NCBI GenBank assembly: GCA_011319805.1
Contig: SJRY01000050.1
Span: forward strand, 620,001-684,000
Source of the DNA: Macrocybe gigantea
Lineage: Eukaryota > Basidiomycota > Agaricomycetes > Agaricales > Callistosporiaceae
Length of the DNA: 64,000 nt
Direction: 5' to 3'
A model generated the notes under the pieces. That model saw only the letters and a list, made by a program, of their open reading frames with translations, did no database searches and was not told where the DNA came from. Made by a program: the position numbers and the translations under genes. Positions 47,883 through 58,844 of the stretch are shown one piece after another. Positions within the stretch are counted from its first letter, which is position 1, and each line of letters opens with the position of its first letter.

Positions 47883-48679
47883 CAGTGTTGGCAAGTCCCG
47901 TGGATGTCCAGTGGAAATCCCCGAAATCCACGAATCGTGGATGCACGCCACGACTCGTGGCCGTGGGATTGCCGTATATAGCAAGGCGGCGTGGACACCG
48001 CATGCCGTTCAAAAGACATAGGCTCAGTCGCGAACATAGCTTGTATCTACATAATGGATTGCACAATATCAGCCTCTGCACCATTGTCTACATCTCCGTC
48101 AGCATCCATATCCAATAATTCGTGGAATTCCATCTCATCGTCCAAGTTACGCGCCGCGATACGCCTCCACAAATCCGTCGAAGTCGAAGAGCTCCGAAAG
48201 CGGGATTTTGAGAGGAATTGTAGCATCATCATCATCTGATCCATACACAGCGCTTCGAAGCATTTTTTGCAGGCGACTTTAGGTCGGGCACCGGAGGCCC
48301 CGACCTAAAGTCGCCTGTAACCCTAAGTGATAGAAAATAAACTTGGAGATCGGAGCATGATATATCCATTCGAGCGAGAAAATATGTACTGAGATTCTCC
48401 AACGGATTGAAAAACATATATACGACAGCCGATGACGAAACAACGAGGAAAATGCATGGTATTACTATAGGGCGTGCGAGACGGTTGTTCACTTGCGCGT
48501 CTGGTGATCTAAATCATCTAATCGCTCTGCCGGTGCTCTGCCGAGATCACGAGCCCACTCAACCCTAGCTTATGATCCTTCCCACGCCATGTACATTTTT
48601 TCCATCGTGGATATCCATGGGGATATCCACGACTCGTGGATCGTGGCAGCTGGATTCGTCCATGACGCTGCCAACACTG
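47883..48679. mobile_element. hAT-like non-autonomous DNA transposon
   Basis: The 797-bp element is bounded by an 8-bp target duplication, CCGCCCAG, at 47875-47882 and 48680-48687. Its ends are inverted: CAGTGTTGGCA at the left and the same 11 bases on the minus strand at the right. An 8-bp duplication and CA-starting short inverted ends are hAT hallmarks. Subterminal palindromes of the form ATCCACGA-N-TCGTGGAT occur at 47926-47942 (left) and 48625-48641 (right), with a related GCCACGACTCGTGGC at 47947-47961, matching the short subterminal repeats that hAT transposases bind. No transposase is encoded. A minus-strand frame at 48047-48244 (NLDDEMEFHELLDMDADG) may be a remnant of one. A separate perfect hairpin lies inside at 48270-48317. 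Confidence 0.8.
48270..48317. repeat. Perfect 19-bp inverted repeat (hairpin) inside the hAT-like element
   Basis: The arms 48270-48288 and 48299-48317 are exact complements (CAGGCGACTTTAGGTCGGG) with a 10-base loop. It could be a tiny nested foldback element or an RNA hairpin. No flanking duplication is clear. Confidence 0.7.
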
Positions 48680-48687
48680 CCGCCCAG

Positions 48688-49160
48688 CGCTTAATCTTTC
48701 ACATGACCCAGGCCTGGCTAGGCGTTGAATCTGCACAGCCACAGTAACACGCAAAGCGTCGAATCAATTACTAACCTACCACCCTCACGCCTCCCGTAAT
48801 GCAGACTTTGTAAAAAATATGGCCATACTTGCTGACTATAGAAGTGATTTGCGTCCGATTACAAACTCCAAATGGCACAAGTATGAGCCTCGGTCTGCCC
48901 AGGATAAAAATGCTATGTGCGCGTGAAACCCGAAGCGTTCAAATTGAAAATGGTTCCTGAACATGGTAAGATCGAGCGCCCAAGCTGATGAAGCGATTGA
49001 TGCGGGCTGGAAATCCCCAGTGGAGAAAAGTTCGGTTAATAAAGCCGTCTTCGAGGATGACTGAATCGCGGAGTCGGATGATTGCCTCTTTCTGACTGTG
49101 GGAAGTGATGGAGTTGCCGGACGAGTCTGGCGCAAACAAGTCAAATCAAACAGGGCATTC
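48688..49160. other. Gap between the two mobile elements
   Basis: A minus-strand frame at 48939-49139 (HSQKEAIIRLRDSVILEDGF ...) looks protein-like but has no recognised family and runs into the transposon insertion point. It may be a fragment of a disrupted gene or chance. Confidence 0.35.
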
Positions 49161-49162
49161 TA

Positions 49163-49198
49163 TGGTGCGGGACACCTAACCACCGCCACTTTTGTGCA
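49163..49198 (+). repeat. Left terminal inverted repeat of the Tc1/mariner-type element
   Basis: 36 bases, 34 of which match the inverted copy at 52239-52274. The mismatches are at positions 18 and 23 from the tip. Immediately preceded by TA. Confidence 0.92.
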
Positions 49199-49342
49199 GT
49201 GGCCAAATTGACCGGTCATCAAACCTCGCCATCGTAGATGCCAAGATATCAAGCAAAATTAGTTACTCATTGATAGTCTGATAGGCGTCCTATGCATATT
49301 TACAGTAATATCCAATTTTTTCTTCATTTTTTTTCACCAGAA

Positions 49343-52037
49343 ATGGTCGGCCGCAGGAAGAGCTGGCGAAAAGCATCAGCTGCGAATGCCAGAGCTGCGA
49401 AACAACAAAAGCGTGGAACACGGAACGAATCCAATAGCTCAGATAGCGACGTTGAGATTGTTGAGATTCTGGATTACAACCCAGAGGACGAGTCGGGCTG
49501 GACAGGTGGTGTCAACCACTGGATCAGCGACGTCGAGTGGTCAGATGAAGAAGATGACTCATCGGATGAAAGTGATTTGGAACTTGAAGAGTTGGAAGGA
49601 CCCGAGTTGATAGAGAGCCTTCGAGCTGGTGTCGAAAACGAACTGGCAATCCTGCAAGATCAGCAATCACCTTCCAAGGAGTTCACAGCATACCAAAGAC
49701 TCACCAGGACCACCTTATCTTCAAAGGAATGGCAGGCTGCCGAGAAGAAACGTGGATTTGGATACACCGGCAACTCCGAACGCACGAAACGAAGGCTTGC
49801 AAAAGCTGCACGCGACAAGGAAGAGGGAGACGTGAAGCTGAGGAGCAGGTGAGTGATGGTTTGGATGTAAGAAACATTGACGACTTACCAAAAAACCATT
49901 AGCGAGAGTGCCCAGATCATGAAGAAGTTTCTTGCACAAGGTGCTCAGGGTGCTCGCCGAAGCCTGAAAAGGACGCCTGTTCACGGCAACACTGTCAGCG
50001 ACTCGAACCAAGAGCGTGGCGATGAGGTGATGCATGATGCATCTGAGTCGATCGGCGAGATCTTCACGGGATATGCTTCGGATATCACTGAGGATGTTGA
50101 CTGGATTGAGGATGGCTCGGACGATGAGCATGCAGATGGCGGCGGATCCACAAATGCAACAAACGACACACCTGAGTCAGTGGAACTGTCAATCCGACCT
50201 CCCCCACCCCTCAAACGCCGTCGTCTGTCTGTATCATATCGTGCTGCGCGTTTACAGACCTGGGAAGTGCGGCAAAATGAATTGAAGGAGGCCCTGGCTG
50301 GAATAGAGAAGTTGATTCGCTCAAAGAAAGCGGATACTTTTGATCGCGGCCGGAATGGTTTGCAGGAATACCGAGCACGCGCAATCCAGTCGTACTTGCA
50401 TATGGTGGTTCGTAATGGCCGGAAGAGCATCGAAGCTTCCATCTCAGCTGCCGAAAGTCAGGGATTCTCACCGAAATGGGGCGCACGACTGGTACGGCGA
50501 TGGGCTCGCCATTGGGTCACCTCTCGACAGCTTCCACATTCACACCGTGGACATCACCCAAAATCCTTCTCGATTCTCGAAGACCCTGCCATTCGTGCCG
50601 AACTGCGTTCGTTCATTCGGTCAAACAAATGGGCAATCAATCCTGAGAAAATAGCCTCTTTTTCGAAGGAGACTTTGATTGATGAAGCAGCAAAGAAATA
50701 CTTGCAGAATGCCGTGGAGCAGGAGATGCCAAAGGGGCTTAAGCAATATTTGGAGGTCGAGCTGATGCCTCGGATCCAGATGAAGACGGTCAAGGGCGTG
50801 TCATTGAAGACTGCACGTCGATGGCTGCGCAAAGAAGGTTTTCGATATATGGAGCACAAGAAAGGGCTTTATTACGATGGCCATGAGCGACCCGACGTCG
50901 TTGATTATCGGCAGAACGTTTACCTTCCTGCAATACAGGCCTTGCGGCATCGGATCGTCGAGTATGAGGTTGGGAACGTGGAAAAGGAGGTTGCAAAAGG
51001 ACCATTCGTAATGGGGGGGAACTGTGTCGAGAAGCAATCAGTCCTGGTGTATCAAGATGAAACGACCATGCAGGCAAACGATGGGATGAAAAGGAGCTGG
51101 ATTCCTGAGGGTGAGCAGCCTCTGAGAAAAAAAGGCGTTGGGCGTGGCATCCATCATTCTGAAGTGATCTGTTCGACTGTTGGATGGATCAAGGAAGCCA
51201 GTCAGACGTTGGAATATGGAAAGAATTATGATGGTTATTGGAACGGAGAACTTTTCATCAAGCAGGTACAGGCTCTTCAGATTATTATCCAGAAATCGCT
51301 CAAATACTCTTGCACAGCTGAAAGAGAAGATCATTCCTGCCTTCGAGCAGCTGCATGGCGCAGGATATCAGGCTGTCATCATCGTTGATAACTCTCAAGG
51401 CCATTCTGCCTTTGCAAAAGATGCTCTGGTTGCATCACGTATGAACTGGAGAAAAGGTGGCAAGCAGCCCTCCATGCATAATGGATGGTTCATGCAAAAC
51501 GGCGTGCGTATCGAACAAGAAATGAACTTCCCATCGGGTGAGCCAAAGGGCATGAAACAAGTCATCATCGAGCGTGGATTGTGGCGAGACGGACTGAAGA
51601 TGCAATGTGACAAGTGCGATACTGGGCGAACTGACTGTTGTGGCAGACGCATTCTTGCTCATCAGCCTGATTTCATGGCTCAGCGCTCTCTTGTCCAAGA
51701 AGTCATCGAAGATGCTGGACATATTTGCATCATCCTCCCAAAGTTTCACTGTGAACTCAACACCATCGAGTTTTTCTTTGGAGCAACCAAGCACTGGCTG
51801 CGGTCCAACTGTGATTATACCTTTCAAACTCTGCTTGCAAACTCACCGAAGGCATTGGGGTCGGTTTCCATCAATCTTATCAGGAAATATGAACACCGGG
51901 TGCTGCGGTGGATCGAGGCTTACATTTCAGGCCTTTCAGTAAAGGATGCTCAGTCACAGGTACAAAAGTTCAGCTCAACGAAGTATACCTCTCACCGCCG
52001 CATTCCGGAGGGTGTTGCGAGATCGATGGATGCTTAG
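49343..52037 (+). CDS. DDE transposase of the Tc1/mariner-type element
   Basis: Exons 49343-49848, 49903-51265 and 51318-52037 sum to 2589 nt, 862 residues, in frame. Acidic N-terminal part (EDESGWTGGVNHWISD), basic middle (PPPPLKRRRLSVSYRAARLQ), then DNA-binding-like helices (SLKTARRWLRKEGFRYMEHK). Catalytic triad by position: Asp554 in VYQDETTMQAND, Asp647 in IIVDNSQGHSAF and Glu774 in CELNTIEFFFGATKHW. The D-to-E gap of about 126 residues is much longer than the 34-39 of classic mariner and holds a cysteine cluster (MQCDKCDTGRTDCCGRR) that may bind zinc. It cuts and rejoins DNA at the element's ends in the nucleus. Similar YGKNYDGYWNGELFIKQ proteins are familiar from mushroom genomes. The start could lie slightly upstream if another intron exists. 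Confidence 0.9.
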
Positions 52038-52238
52038 TCATATTCCATATTAGGCTAGGGCTTTCCATATATGTACATATTACATCAGCTGGCCAAATCC
52101 GACCTGACGAAAAAAAATACCTCACTCAATTTTGAACCAAATGAAAATCCGCTTGGACATTTTGTTCTACGGCTAAATTAGAGCATTTTCTTCAAAAAAT
52201 GAAAGGCAACTACTAAAATTTGGGTGTGCTATTTTGTT

Positions 52239-52274
52239 TGCACAAAAGTGGTGGTGTTTAGGTGTCCCGCACCA
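52239..52274 (-). repeat. Right terminal inverted repeat of the Tc1/mariner-type element
   Basis: Inverted copy of the left end, 34 of 36 bases identical, followed by TA at 52275-52276. Confidence 0.92.
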
Positions 52275-52351
52275 TACATTGGATGTCGCACAGTTATTCA
52301 ATACAACGCGTAAACACCTAATTCCAAGAGGTACTGATATATTACGCCTTT

Positions 52352-53566
52352 TCACTTGATTTTTATACTGATTCTTCGAGCATGACCGGAACGTTGGTTG
52401 GTCGGGGGTCTGTAGGGAAATTCCTCGTTCCCAGGTGCCATGTGGGCTTGTTCAGTCCTGGCAGCAGCGGGATTCTGGGTCATGCCAGGCGAATTTGCCG
52501 CAGCTCCGGACATCGGTTCGGCATTCAATTGGTCATTTGATGCCATGCTGTAGCTCGACGGGATCAAAGGCAACTGTCGGGACGCATTATAGTATGTCGT
52601 CCCATTCAGGATTAAAGTTGAACGAGCTCTCGGGGAGCAGGGTCCAGAGCCAGTTGTGTCCTGATAAACTGGTGGTAAGGGGGTAGCCAACGCTTGCTCA
52701 GCATGTCTGTAGGGACATGACGTGGGCTGAGAGCAATCGAGCCAAGCTGGGCACGGTGTATATTTCATATCTACGTTCGTGAATCAGTCTGCAAGTGACG
52801 CAAAATGGCGAAAGCATATTAACTCACAAGGGCGAACGTTTCGGGGATGAAAGTATGGACAGTCAGGAGCTTGACATCCCCTCTGTACACATGTCCAGCA
52901 ATGGGGCTTTAGTGCTTCGGAGATCCGGTTTGGGTCATTGACTGCGATGGGATCATTGCCACCCAGTAGCAGTGCTGCGTACTCGATCCTTTCCTTTGCG
53001 ATCTCTTTATCATGGATACTTCTGTGCATCGCGTCAATGTCTCTGATGAAGGAAATTAAGGGCCTACAATTTACAAGTTTCTCCGAGGGGACAAAATCCC
53101 CCGTTCCGAATGAAGTGCCAACAAGGGGTGGTCTTCCACGTCAGAGTGGCTTTCGCGCGCCCATGCGAATTGAGACTCGTATTACAGCCTCTGTAGTCTG
53201 ATAGATCCATTCCATGGCTTTCGGAGGCAGCTTCTGCGTTTGACGCACGCCGAGGAATCAAATAAGCATCTAGAAGTTGTGCACCAGGATGAAAGAATCT
53301 GCAACCATCCCCAAAGGCGCATGCTCCACGTAGGAACATTCTGCAGACGATCGGACTGGTTTCCGCCATTTCGCGCTCGTAGAGAAGGGGCCTTCGCAGT
53401 CGCAGAAAGATAGGGCTTCGGGAGATTTTGCAACGTGTGTTACACGCGCAGAAGAGGCGTTCAAAGGAATAATTGTCCTTCGACTTCTGCGCATGGCGTT
53501 GTTAAATACGCCTATATCTTCCTCGTCCGGCTTTGACTCTTGGAGGTCACCCATTGTAGGCTCCAT
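52352..53566 (-). CDS. CCCH-type zinc-finger protein (four fingers)
   Basis: The likely start is MEPTMGDLQESKPDEED (53566). A short basic/Ser part leads to finger 1, CRMFLRGACAFGDGCRFFH; finger 2, CWHFIRNGGFCPLGETC; finger 3, CWTCVQRGCQAPDCPYFH; and finger 4, CPAWLDCSQPTSCPYRH, reached through an intron (NVRP spliced to YMKYTPC). The tail is Pro/Ser/Asn-rich and ends GHARRISIKIK at 52352. CCCH fingers of this kind bind single-stranded RNA, so a role in mRNA control is plausible; I cannot name the family. Between the N-terminal part and finger 1 the frame changes near 53370-53400, by an unseen intron or a base error, and the finger 2-3 junction is not fully resolved. A transposon end lies 78 bp from its stop. 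Confidence 0.75.
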
Positions 53567-54501
53567 GCTTAGGCCAAGCTTGGACACCAGTGTTCATGGA
53601 CGCTTTGATCGACAAGTCGCACAGACCTGAATTGAAAATGCATCATCGAGCCGTATGAGATGCCAAATCCTAGTCGCAAACCTGGATGACCACGACACTT
53701 GCGCTGCTTTCTGCCTCTCACTTGTGATAAACGCTGTTGAGTCACTCCTTCCGCCACGCTGTCAAGACTGGTCCTTCCAGAACATGGCAGACTTTTCCAA
53801 AGACGGAACGTCGATCAAGCGAGGTCTCGCATCACCCCTTCCTGACCGTTAAGCCCGGGCTGGTCATGGCTGGGCGCCCAAGGCCTTCACATCACCGACA
53901 TCAGCCTGTCAGTTCGACCGGTACATTCGGGGGTAGAGGTTCACGGCGTTCACAGCCCTTCTCTCGTAGGGCTCCAACGTGTAACCCACCGCGACCACTC
54001 GTGGCAGCCCGACTTTGCTACAGATGATGATCGGAAGCGCCTCCCCGTGTCAAACAGACAGATGGCTTCGTGTGGCAACAAAGAACCCCTCTATTCCCTG
54101 ATTGCGGGCGCAAAGATGTTGACATGGTGAAAAAAGAGCGCCGAGTTGAAGTTGAAACGATGTCTTACTGCAGCGTTGCCGACTTCGCCGTCGTTCCCGA
54201 ATGGAATTGAATGGTAGCCGTTTGTGTCGTGGGATCTGAGGAGAGCTGTCAAGGATGGTGGAAGTGCAGTGTCATGCATAACATTGGTACAACTGATGAT
54301 ACATCCCTAATCATAGTCCATCCGCGAATTGCGTGTAAATAATATAAATAGATATAGCTGGCATGCGACGAAAGATGATGCGAGTTATGGAGCAAGGATA
54401 CAGAGCACAGCATGAAGTAGCGGGGTTCATTACGAATCATCATTGCATGGTCAGGTTCTGAGTGGGCAGTGCTGAATTATTCATGACCTCAAAGCTCGGC
54501 A
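53567..54501. other. Intergenic region, no gene supported
   Basis: This is the 5' flank of the CCCH gene and the 3' flank of the next minus-strand gene. Frames such as 53737-54027 + and 54091-54279 - show nothing recognisable and have no spliced partners. Confidence 0.45.
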
Positions 54502-56117
54502 TCATATGGTGTACACGTTTTCTGGGAGGAAGAGATGTGATGTCCTGGAAGGAAGGAAAACGTTAGCAACGGGACTCACGAAAAGAAATAGGACCGGTCG
54601 GCGTAGAGTACCTCGCAAGAAAATTGGCCATCTGAACAAATCCATTAGATCTACTCTCAGACAGACTTATGGAATGAATTCATTACCTGTTATCTGTGCT
54701 CCTTGGTCCCAGGTCCGGAGATGCCTTCTGGCAGTCCGCCCGCCATTATCCTGTTAGGCATATATATGAGTTTCATGATGATACGACGAGTTCCAACGTT
54801 CTTACTTCGAGATGAGATGCCGCCTCGTTTGAGTAAACGCTCTGCCCATCAGCTTCCCAGTCTATGGTTTTCCCGTTCGTACGAGTCTGGCTAAACACGT
54901 CCGTGGAATTTCGAAGATCCTTCGATTCAGATTCAAATCAACTGCATATCAACCATCGTTGTGGATGATGCCTACTGTCGTTTGATATCTTGGACTCCGA
55001 TGCTCATCTCCTGATGTGGAGAAGGACGACTGCCTTGAGCGGACTTCTTCAAGTGCAACATACGAATTAGTGCCCCAGGACAAGGAAGGAAGCGATCTGT
55101 CCATACCAGCGACTGGCTGGTTTTGTGAGAGAAGCATGCCCACTTTGGTAAATTTCTATCAATTATATGTGGAAGGTAGCGAGAAATTTCGGCTCACTGA
55201 TGTCGTCGCGCCTCTTCTCTGCCGCAGTGACAGCCTGTCGGGCTTGACGTTCGACGTCTAGACAGGCCGTATATCTCATAAAGGCCTCCTGAGTGTCTTT
55301 CTGCGCTCGAGCGAGAGCACTCCGTGCAGCTTGTAGACCCTGCTCTGCAATTGCGTGTCGGAAAGATTTTTTCAGTCTTGTGGACACAACGTACTGGAAG
55401 AGCTAGCTTCTTGAGATAGAGATTCAGCCGTCAACATCGATGGAGACCCTAGAATCCGTGATGAGTGAGTCACTTGTGATCCAGTCGTCTGATGCATTAC
55501 CGAGAACATATTTCCGCAATGAAGTGTAACTCACCGTTTATCCCTCTATGTTTATGATCCATAAAGCCAGGATCAGATGGTTCCGGTGTCAGAGAATCCA
55601 CCGTCGAGTGATCTCGAGGCAGGTATGTTTGTTCGGCGGCATTGCGCAGACGGGGGTTATGAGGAATGCCGTTCGCTTGCCGCTCAATGAATTTACGGAG
55701 AAATGTAAGTTCGATGTCATCAGCCATGATGTACGGCGGACCCTGAATGTCGCCCTTCTGCATGAGGAGTTCTAAGTGGGACATCGTCTTGTCCTTTAGC
55801 TGCTGGAGCCACTCGTGCAGCTCCATGTGGTCTTGGTCGGCTCGGGCGTCATAGTCCTGACGCCGCCTCGCCTTTCTCCAATATGTCTTCGTGAGCTTCA
55901 GCGCGCGGTTGACTTCGCTGTCGAGGATTCGATACCACTCGCTGGCTTGACGATTTAGCTTCACAGCAAGTACGCCAGGCTGAACTCGGAGTTGTAGTAC
56001 GCATCGGCCGTCTCTATCCGGAGGACCTAGGACACCTTTCTGACCTTGATTACCTCGAGTGGCACCTCTAGAAACGTTCCCTAGTTCTGGCCAAGGGAGA
56101 TCGTCAGCAGTCGACAT
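54502..56117 (-). CDS. Hypothetical protein with coiled-coil segment
   Basis: The ATG at 56117 gives MSTADDLPWPELGNVSRG. The first exon holds a helical, charged part (EWYRILDSEVNRALKLTKTY, DHMELHEWLQQLKDKTMSHL) up to GFMDHKHRGING. Spliced exons follow: GSPSMLTAESLSQEASSS, a heptad-like coil (QGLQAARSALARAQKDTQEA ... RQARQAVTAAEKRRDDI), MGMLLSQNQPVAGMDRSLPS up to PRYQTT, then DLRNSTDVFSQTRTNGKTID, NGGRTARRHLRTWDQGAQIT and GQFSCEVLYADRSYFFS. It probably ends at the TGA at 54502-54504; a different last acceptor would end at 54440. About 400 residues. I recognise no family. The regular introns with kept phase are what make it a gene. Confidence 0.55.
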
Positions 56118-56559
56118 GCTGAAATGTATGGAAGGGATATTGTCGAAGTTGGGGGATGAAAATATGGACACCTGAAAGTGTTCAGAAAGCAGGGTTGCGA
56201 AAAGGTAGCACATAGGGACTATTTAAACTTGCCGCACATCTTGTCGGCGGAGCCATTAATTTGGGTAAACTGATACGTTGAATCAGAGACAGCTGTTCAG
56301 TTGTAAACAATCCACATGTACCTGTGACCCTGGTTACATGGGGAAGTTTACTTCTCAGATACAAGATCCCCAAGCGGTTTTCTGTGTGGGTTTGAATAGA
56401 CATAGCTCGCATTTCCACACGCCATATTCGGCGATTGGAAATCCTTGATCACGCGTCACTTATTCGTCTGCTCGGACATACCCAGCATTTAACATTTGTA
56501 AACAACGAAGTACAACCTGGGGCCTCGTCTAGTATAAAAACTACAAGTTATCATGGCGC
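56118..56559. other. Intergenic region, nothing recognised
   Basis: This lies between the start of the hypothetical gene and the 3' end of ALDH7, both on the minus strand. It is the promoter area of the hypothetical gene. A minus frame 56182-56418 matches nothing. Confidence 0.45.
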
Positions 56560-58844
56560 TCATGCGGAAAAATCAACGCCTTGCGCCAAAGGAGCGTTGT
56601 CTGAAAAATTGACTATTGCGGGTCAGCTAGGCGAAGTGTGCAATGGACAGTAGTCCTTACTGGTGCATGCAGACCACCGGACATACTGCTTCCAGGCATC
56701 ACCCCCAGATTCCCGACCCCTGCAAAGCAATCTAGGATTTCCGGTGCAAAATAAAATTTTAACGATATCGCTTACCAGCCAGTGCTCTGTTCATACAGTC
56801 GTCGCGGTGTTAGAGTGAGTTGATTGAAATCTGAGCGCAGACAACGAACCTTGTTGCCACCAAAAGCAGCGCCGATCTCAGCTCCACTTGTGCCCACGTT
56901 GACCTGTTGTCATTTCGGGCATGAGAAGGCTAACAAGCGAGACAGCTGTTCGAAGTTATGGCACGTACGTTGACGATACCAGCGTCTGATCCGTTTGGCC
57001 CGATCCACTTTCCCATGTTTCTCATATCTCTCGTCCAGAGACTACTAGATAATCCCTTTTGTCATTTGTCATCAGTTTCAGTGCTCGGTTCTCATGGAGG
57101 GAATTTTCTGACCTGAGGAACGGCATTATTCCATTCAATGGCTTGTTCAAGATCATCAAAGATGGCGACGTTGAGCATGGGCGCAAAAGTCTCCGTCTTC
57201 CAGATATGCGACGTCGGATCCACCGACTTGGGGATGGCAATGGTTGGTTGGACGAAGTTTCCTGCATCCAGAGGGGCTTCACTGTATCTCTGACCGCCGG
57301 TAAGGATTTCGGCATCGATCGAACGGAGATGATCTATGGCGTCGCTGTAGACGCCCACGGCGGCACGAGTATGCAAAGGACCGAGTAGCGTCTTCGGCTC
57401 GAGCGGATCTGCGGGCCGCACGGTCTGGTATAGCCTAAGGAGGCGTTCGAGGAACTCATCAGCGACGTTTCGATGCAAGTACAGCCTCCTCGTTGAGGTG
57501 CAACGTTGTCCAGCGGTGCCCACGGCGCCGAAGAAGACTGACGGCACGGCCAACGACAGGTCGGCATCAGGCATAATGATCGAAGCTTGATAGTATTTTT
57601 GGCATCAGCAGCAAGAACGGCGGAACAATGTTGGCACCAATCACCGCACCATTGTTACCGCCCAGCTCAAGTATCGTCTTCCCAAACCTGGACATTACGG
57701 CTTTGCCCACTATTTGCCCGACCTTCTCACTCCCTGTAAAGGAGACTGCAAGAGGAAAATGGAACCAGTTTCAGAGTCATCATGATTGTTACTATAGTTA
57801 AAACTTACCCAATTCAACCTCTTTGCTTTCCACGATAGCAGATCCGATATCTTTTCCGCCTGTCGCCAAACCAGCGACAGCTCCGGGGATTCCGTTCTTT
57901 TCCAGAACTCGTGAAACAATACTAGTCACAGCAATTGAACAAAGTGGCGTTGTCGGGGAGGGCTTCCAGATAGTTGCGTTCCCCGCTGCCAGCGACAATG
58001 CTAAATTCCTGTGCAGAGTTGATCAATAAATATTATTTTGGGATGCCCTTTTTGTTTGAAGCACCATCCATAGACAGCAACCGGGAAATTGAAGGCCGAT
58101 AACACAGCAACAACGCCCAAAGGGTTGGGAACTGAGAGGATGTTAGTTTACAGGTGGATGGTATTGTCCAGCCACGCTTACCCTCTAATATAGTATGTGC
58201 CGGCCGTTCAGATGCGATAATGCTGCCTTTCATCATTCTCGACAAACCAACGCCATAGTCACACTGCGAGACCCATTTAGCAGCACAATTGCAATTGTGC
58301 ATCGAAGAACGCACAATGTCAACAAACTCTTGGACTTCTCCTGTACCTTCTGTCTTTATCTTTCCCATCTCAAGGGAGACAAGAGCGCCAAGCTCCTCGC
58401 GCTGCAGATCATCAGCACAAATGCTTCACTCCACCGCCGACATAGTTGTACCTTCCCTGCAAGGGCTTCTCGTATTTGTCGAAGAAGCTCACCTCTTTTG
58501 GGTGCGGGAACATCTGGCGCACCGTCAACCAGGTTAAAAGTAGTGGCACACCAAAACGCACTTCGAATGAATTTGTATGCCTCACGGCTCTTAGCCAGGG
58601 CTTCATGCAGCTCCTGCTGCGTCGGCGTCTTAACACGGGCAAGGATCTCCCCCGTCGTTGGACAAACAGACGTAAGTAGTTCTCCTGAACCTCTCCATTC
58701 CCCGTCATACAATCCAGGGAGCTCTCCCTTAGTCGGGATATCCAACGATGTAAGAATGCTTGACGCGCGAGTGGACAATCCACGAGCCAGACCGCGCGAA
58801 GCACCAAATTTAAGGCCTAAAACTACGCGTTTCGCGGTCAACAT
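56560..58844 (-). CDS. Aldehyde dehydrogenase family 7 (antiquitin-like), mitochondrial presequence
   Basis: The ATG at 58844 begins [20 protein letters not shown], a basic leader like a mitochondrial signal. Spliced text continues ...[89 protein letters not shown], the NAD-binding [13 protein letters not shown], the general-base Glu in [26 protein letters not shown], the nucleophile Cys in [58 protein letters not shown] and a tail QGVDFSA. The end is diagnostic for ALDH7, which oxidises alpha-aminoadipic semialdehyde and other aldehydes with NAD+. All junctions checked keep frame. In fungi the exact substrate is less certain, since lysine is made by the aminoadipate route. Confidence 0.92.

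Larger units (their letters stand above)
49163..52274 (+). mobile_element. Tc1/mariner-type (IS630-like) DNA transposon, complete
   Basis: The 3112-bp element has 36-bp terminal inverted repeats at 49163-49198 and 52239-52274, differing at two positions, each starting TGGTGCGGGACACC. It is flanked by TA on both sides (49161-49162 and 52275-52276), the target duplication of the Tc1/mariner/IS630 superfamily. It encodes one uninterrupted spliced transposase. Intact ends plus an intact gene suggest recent insertion and possible autonomy. Confidence 0.92.
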
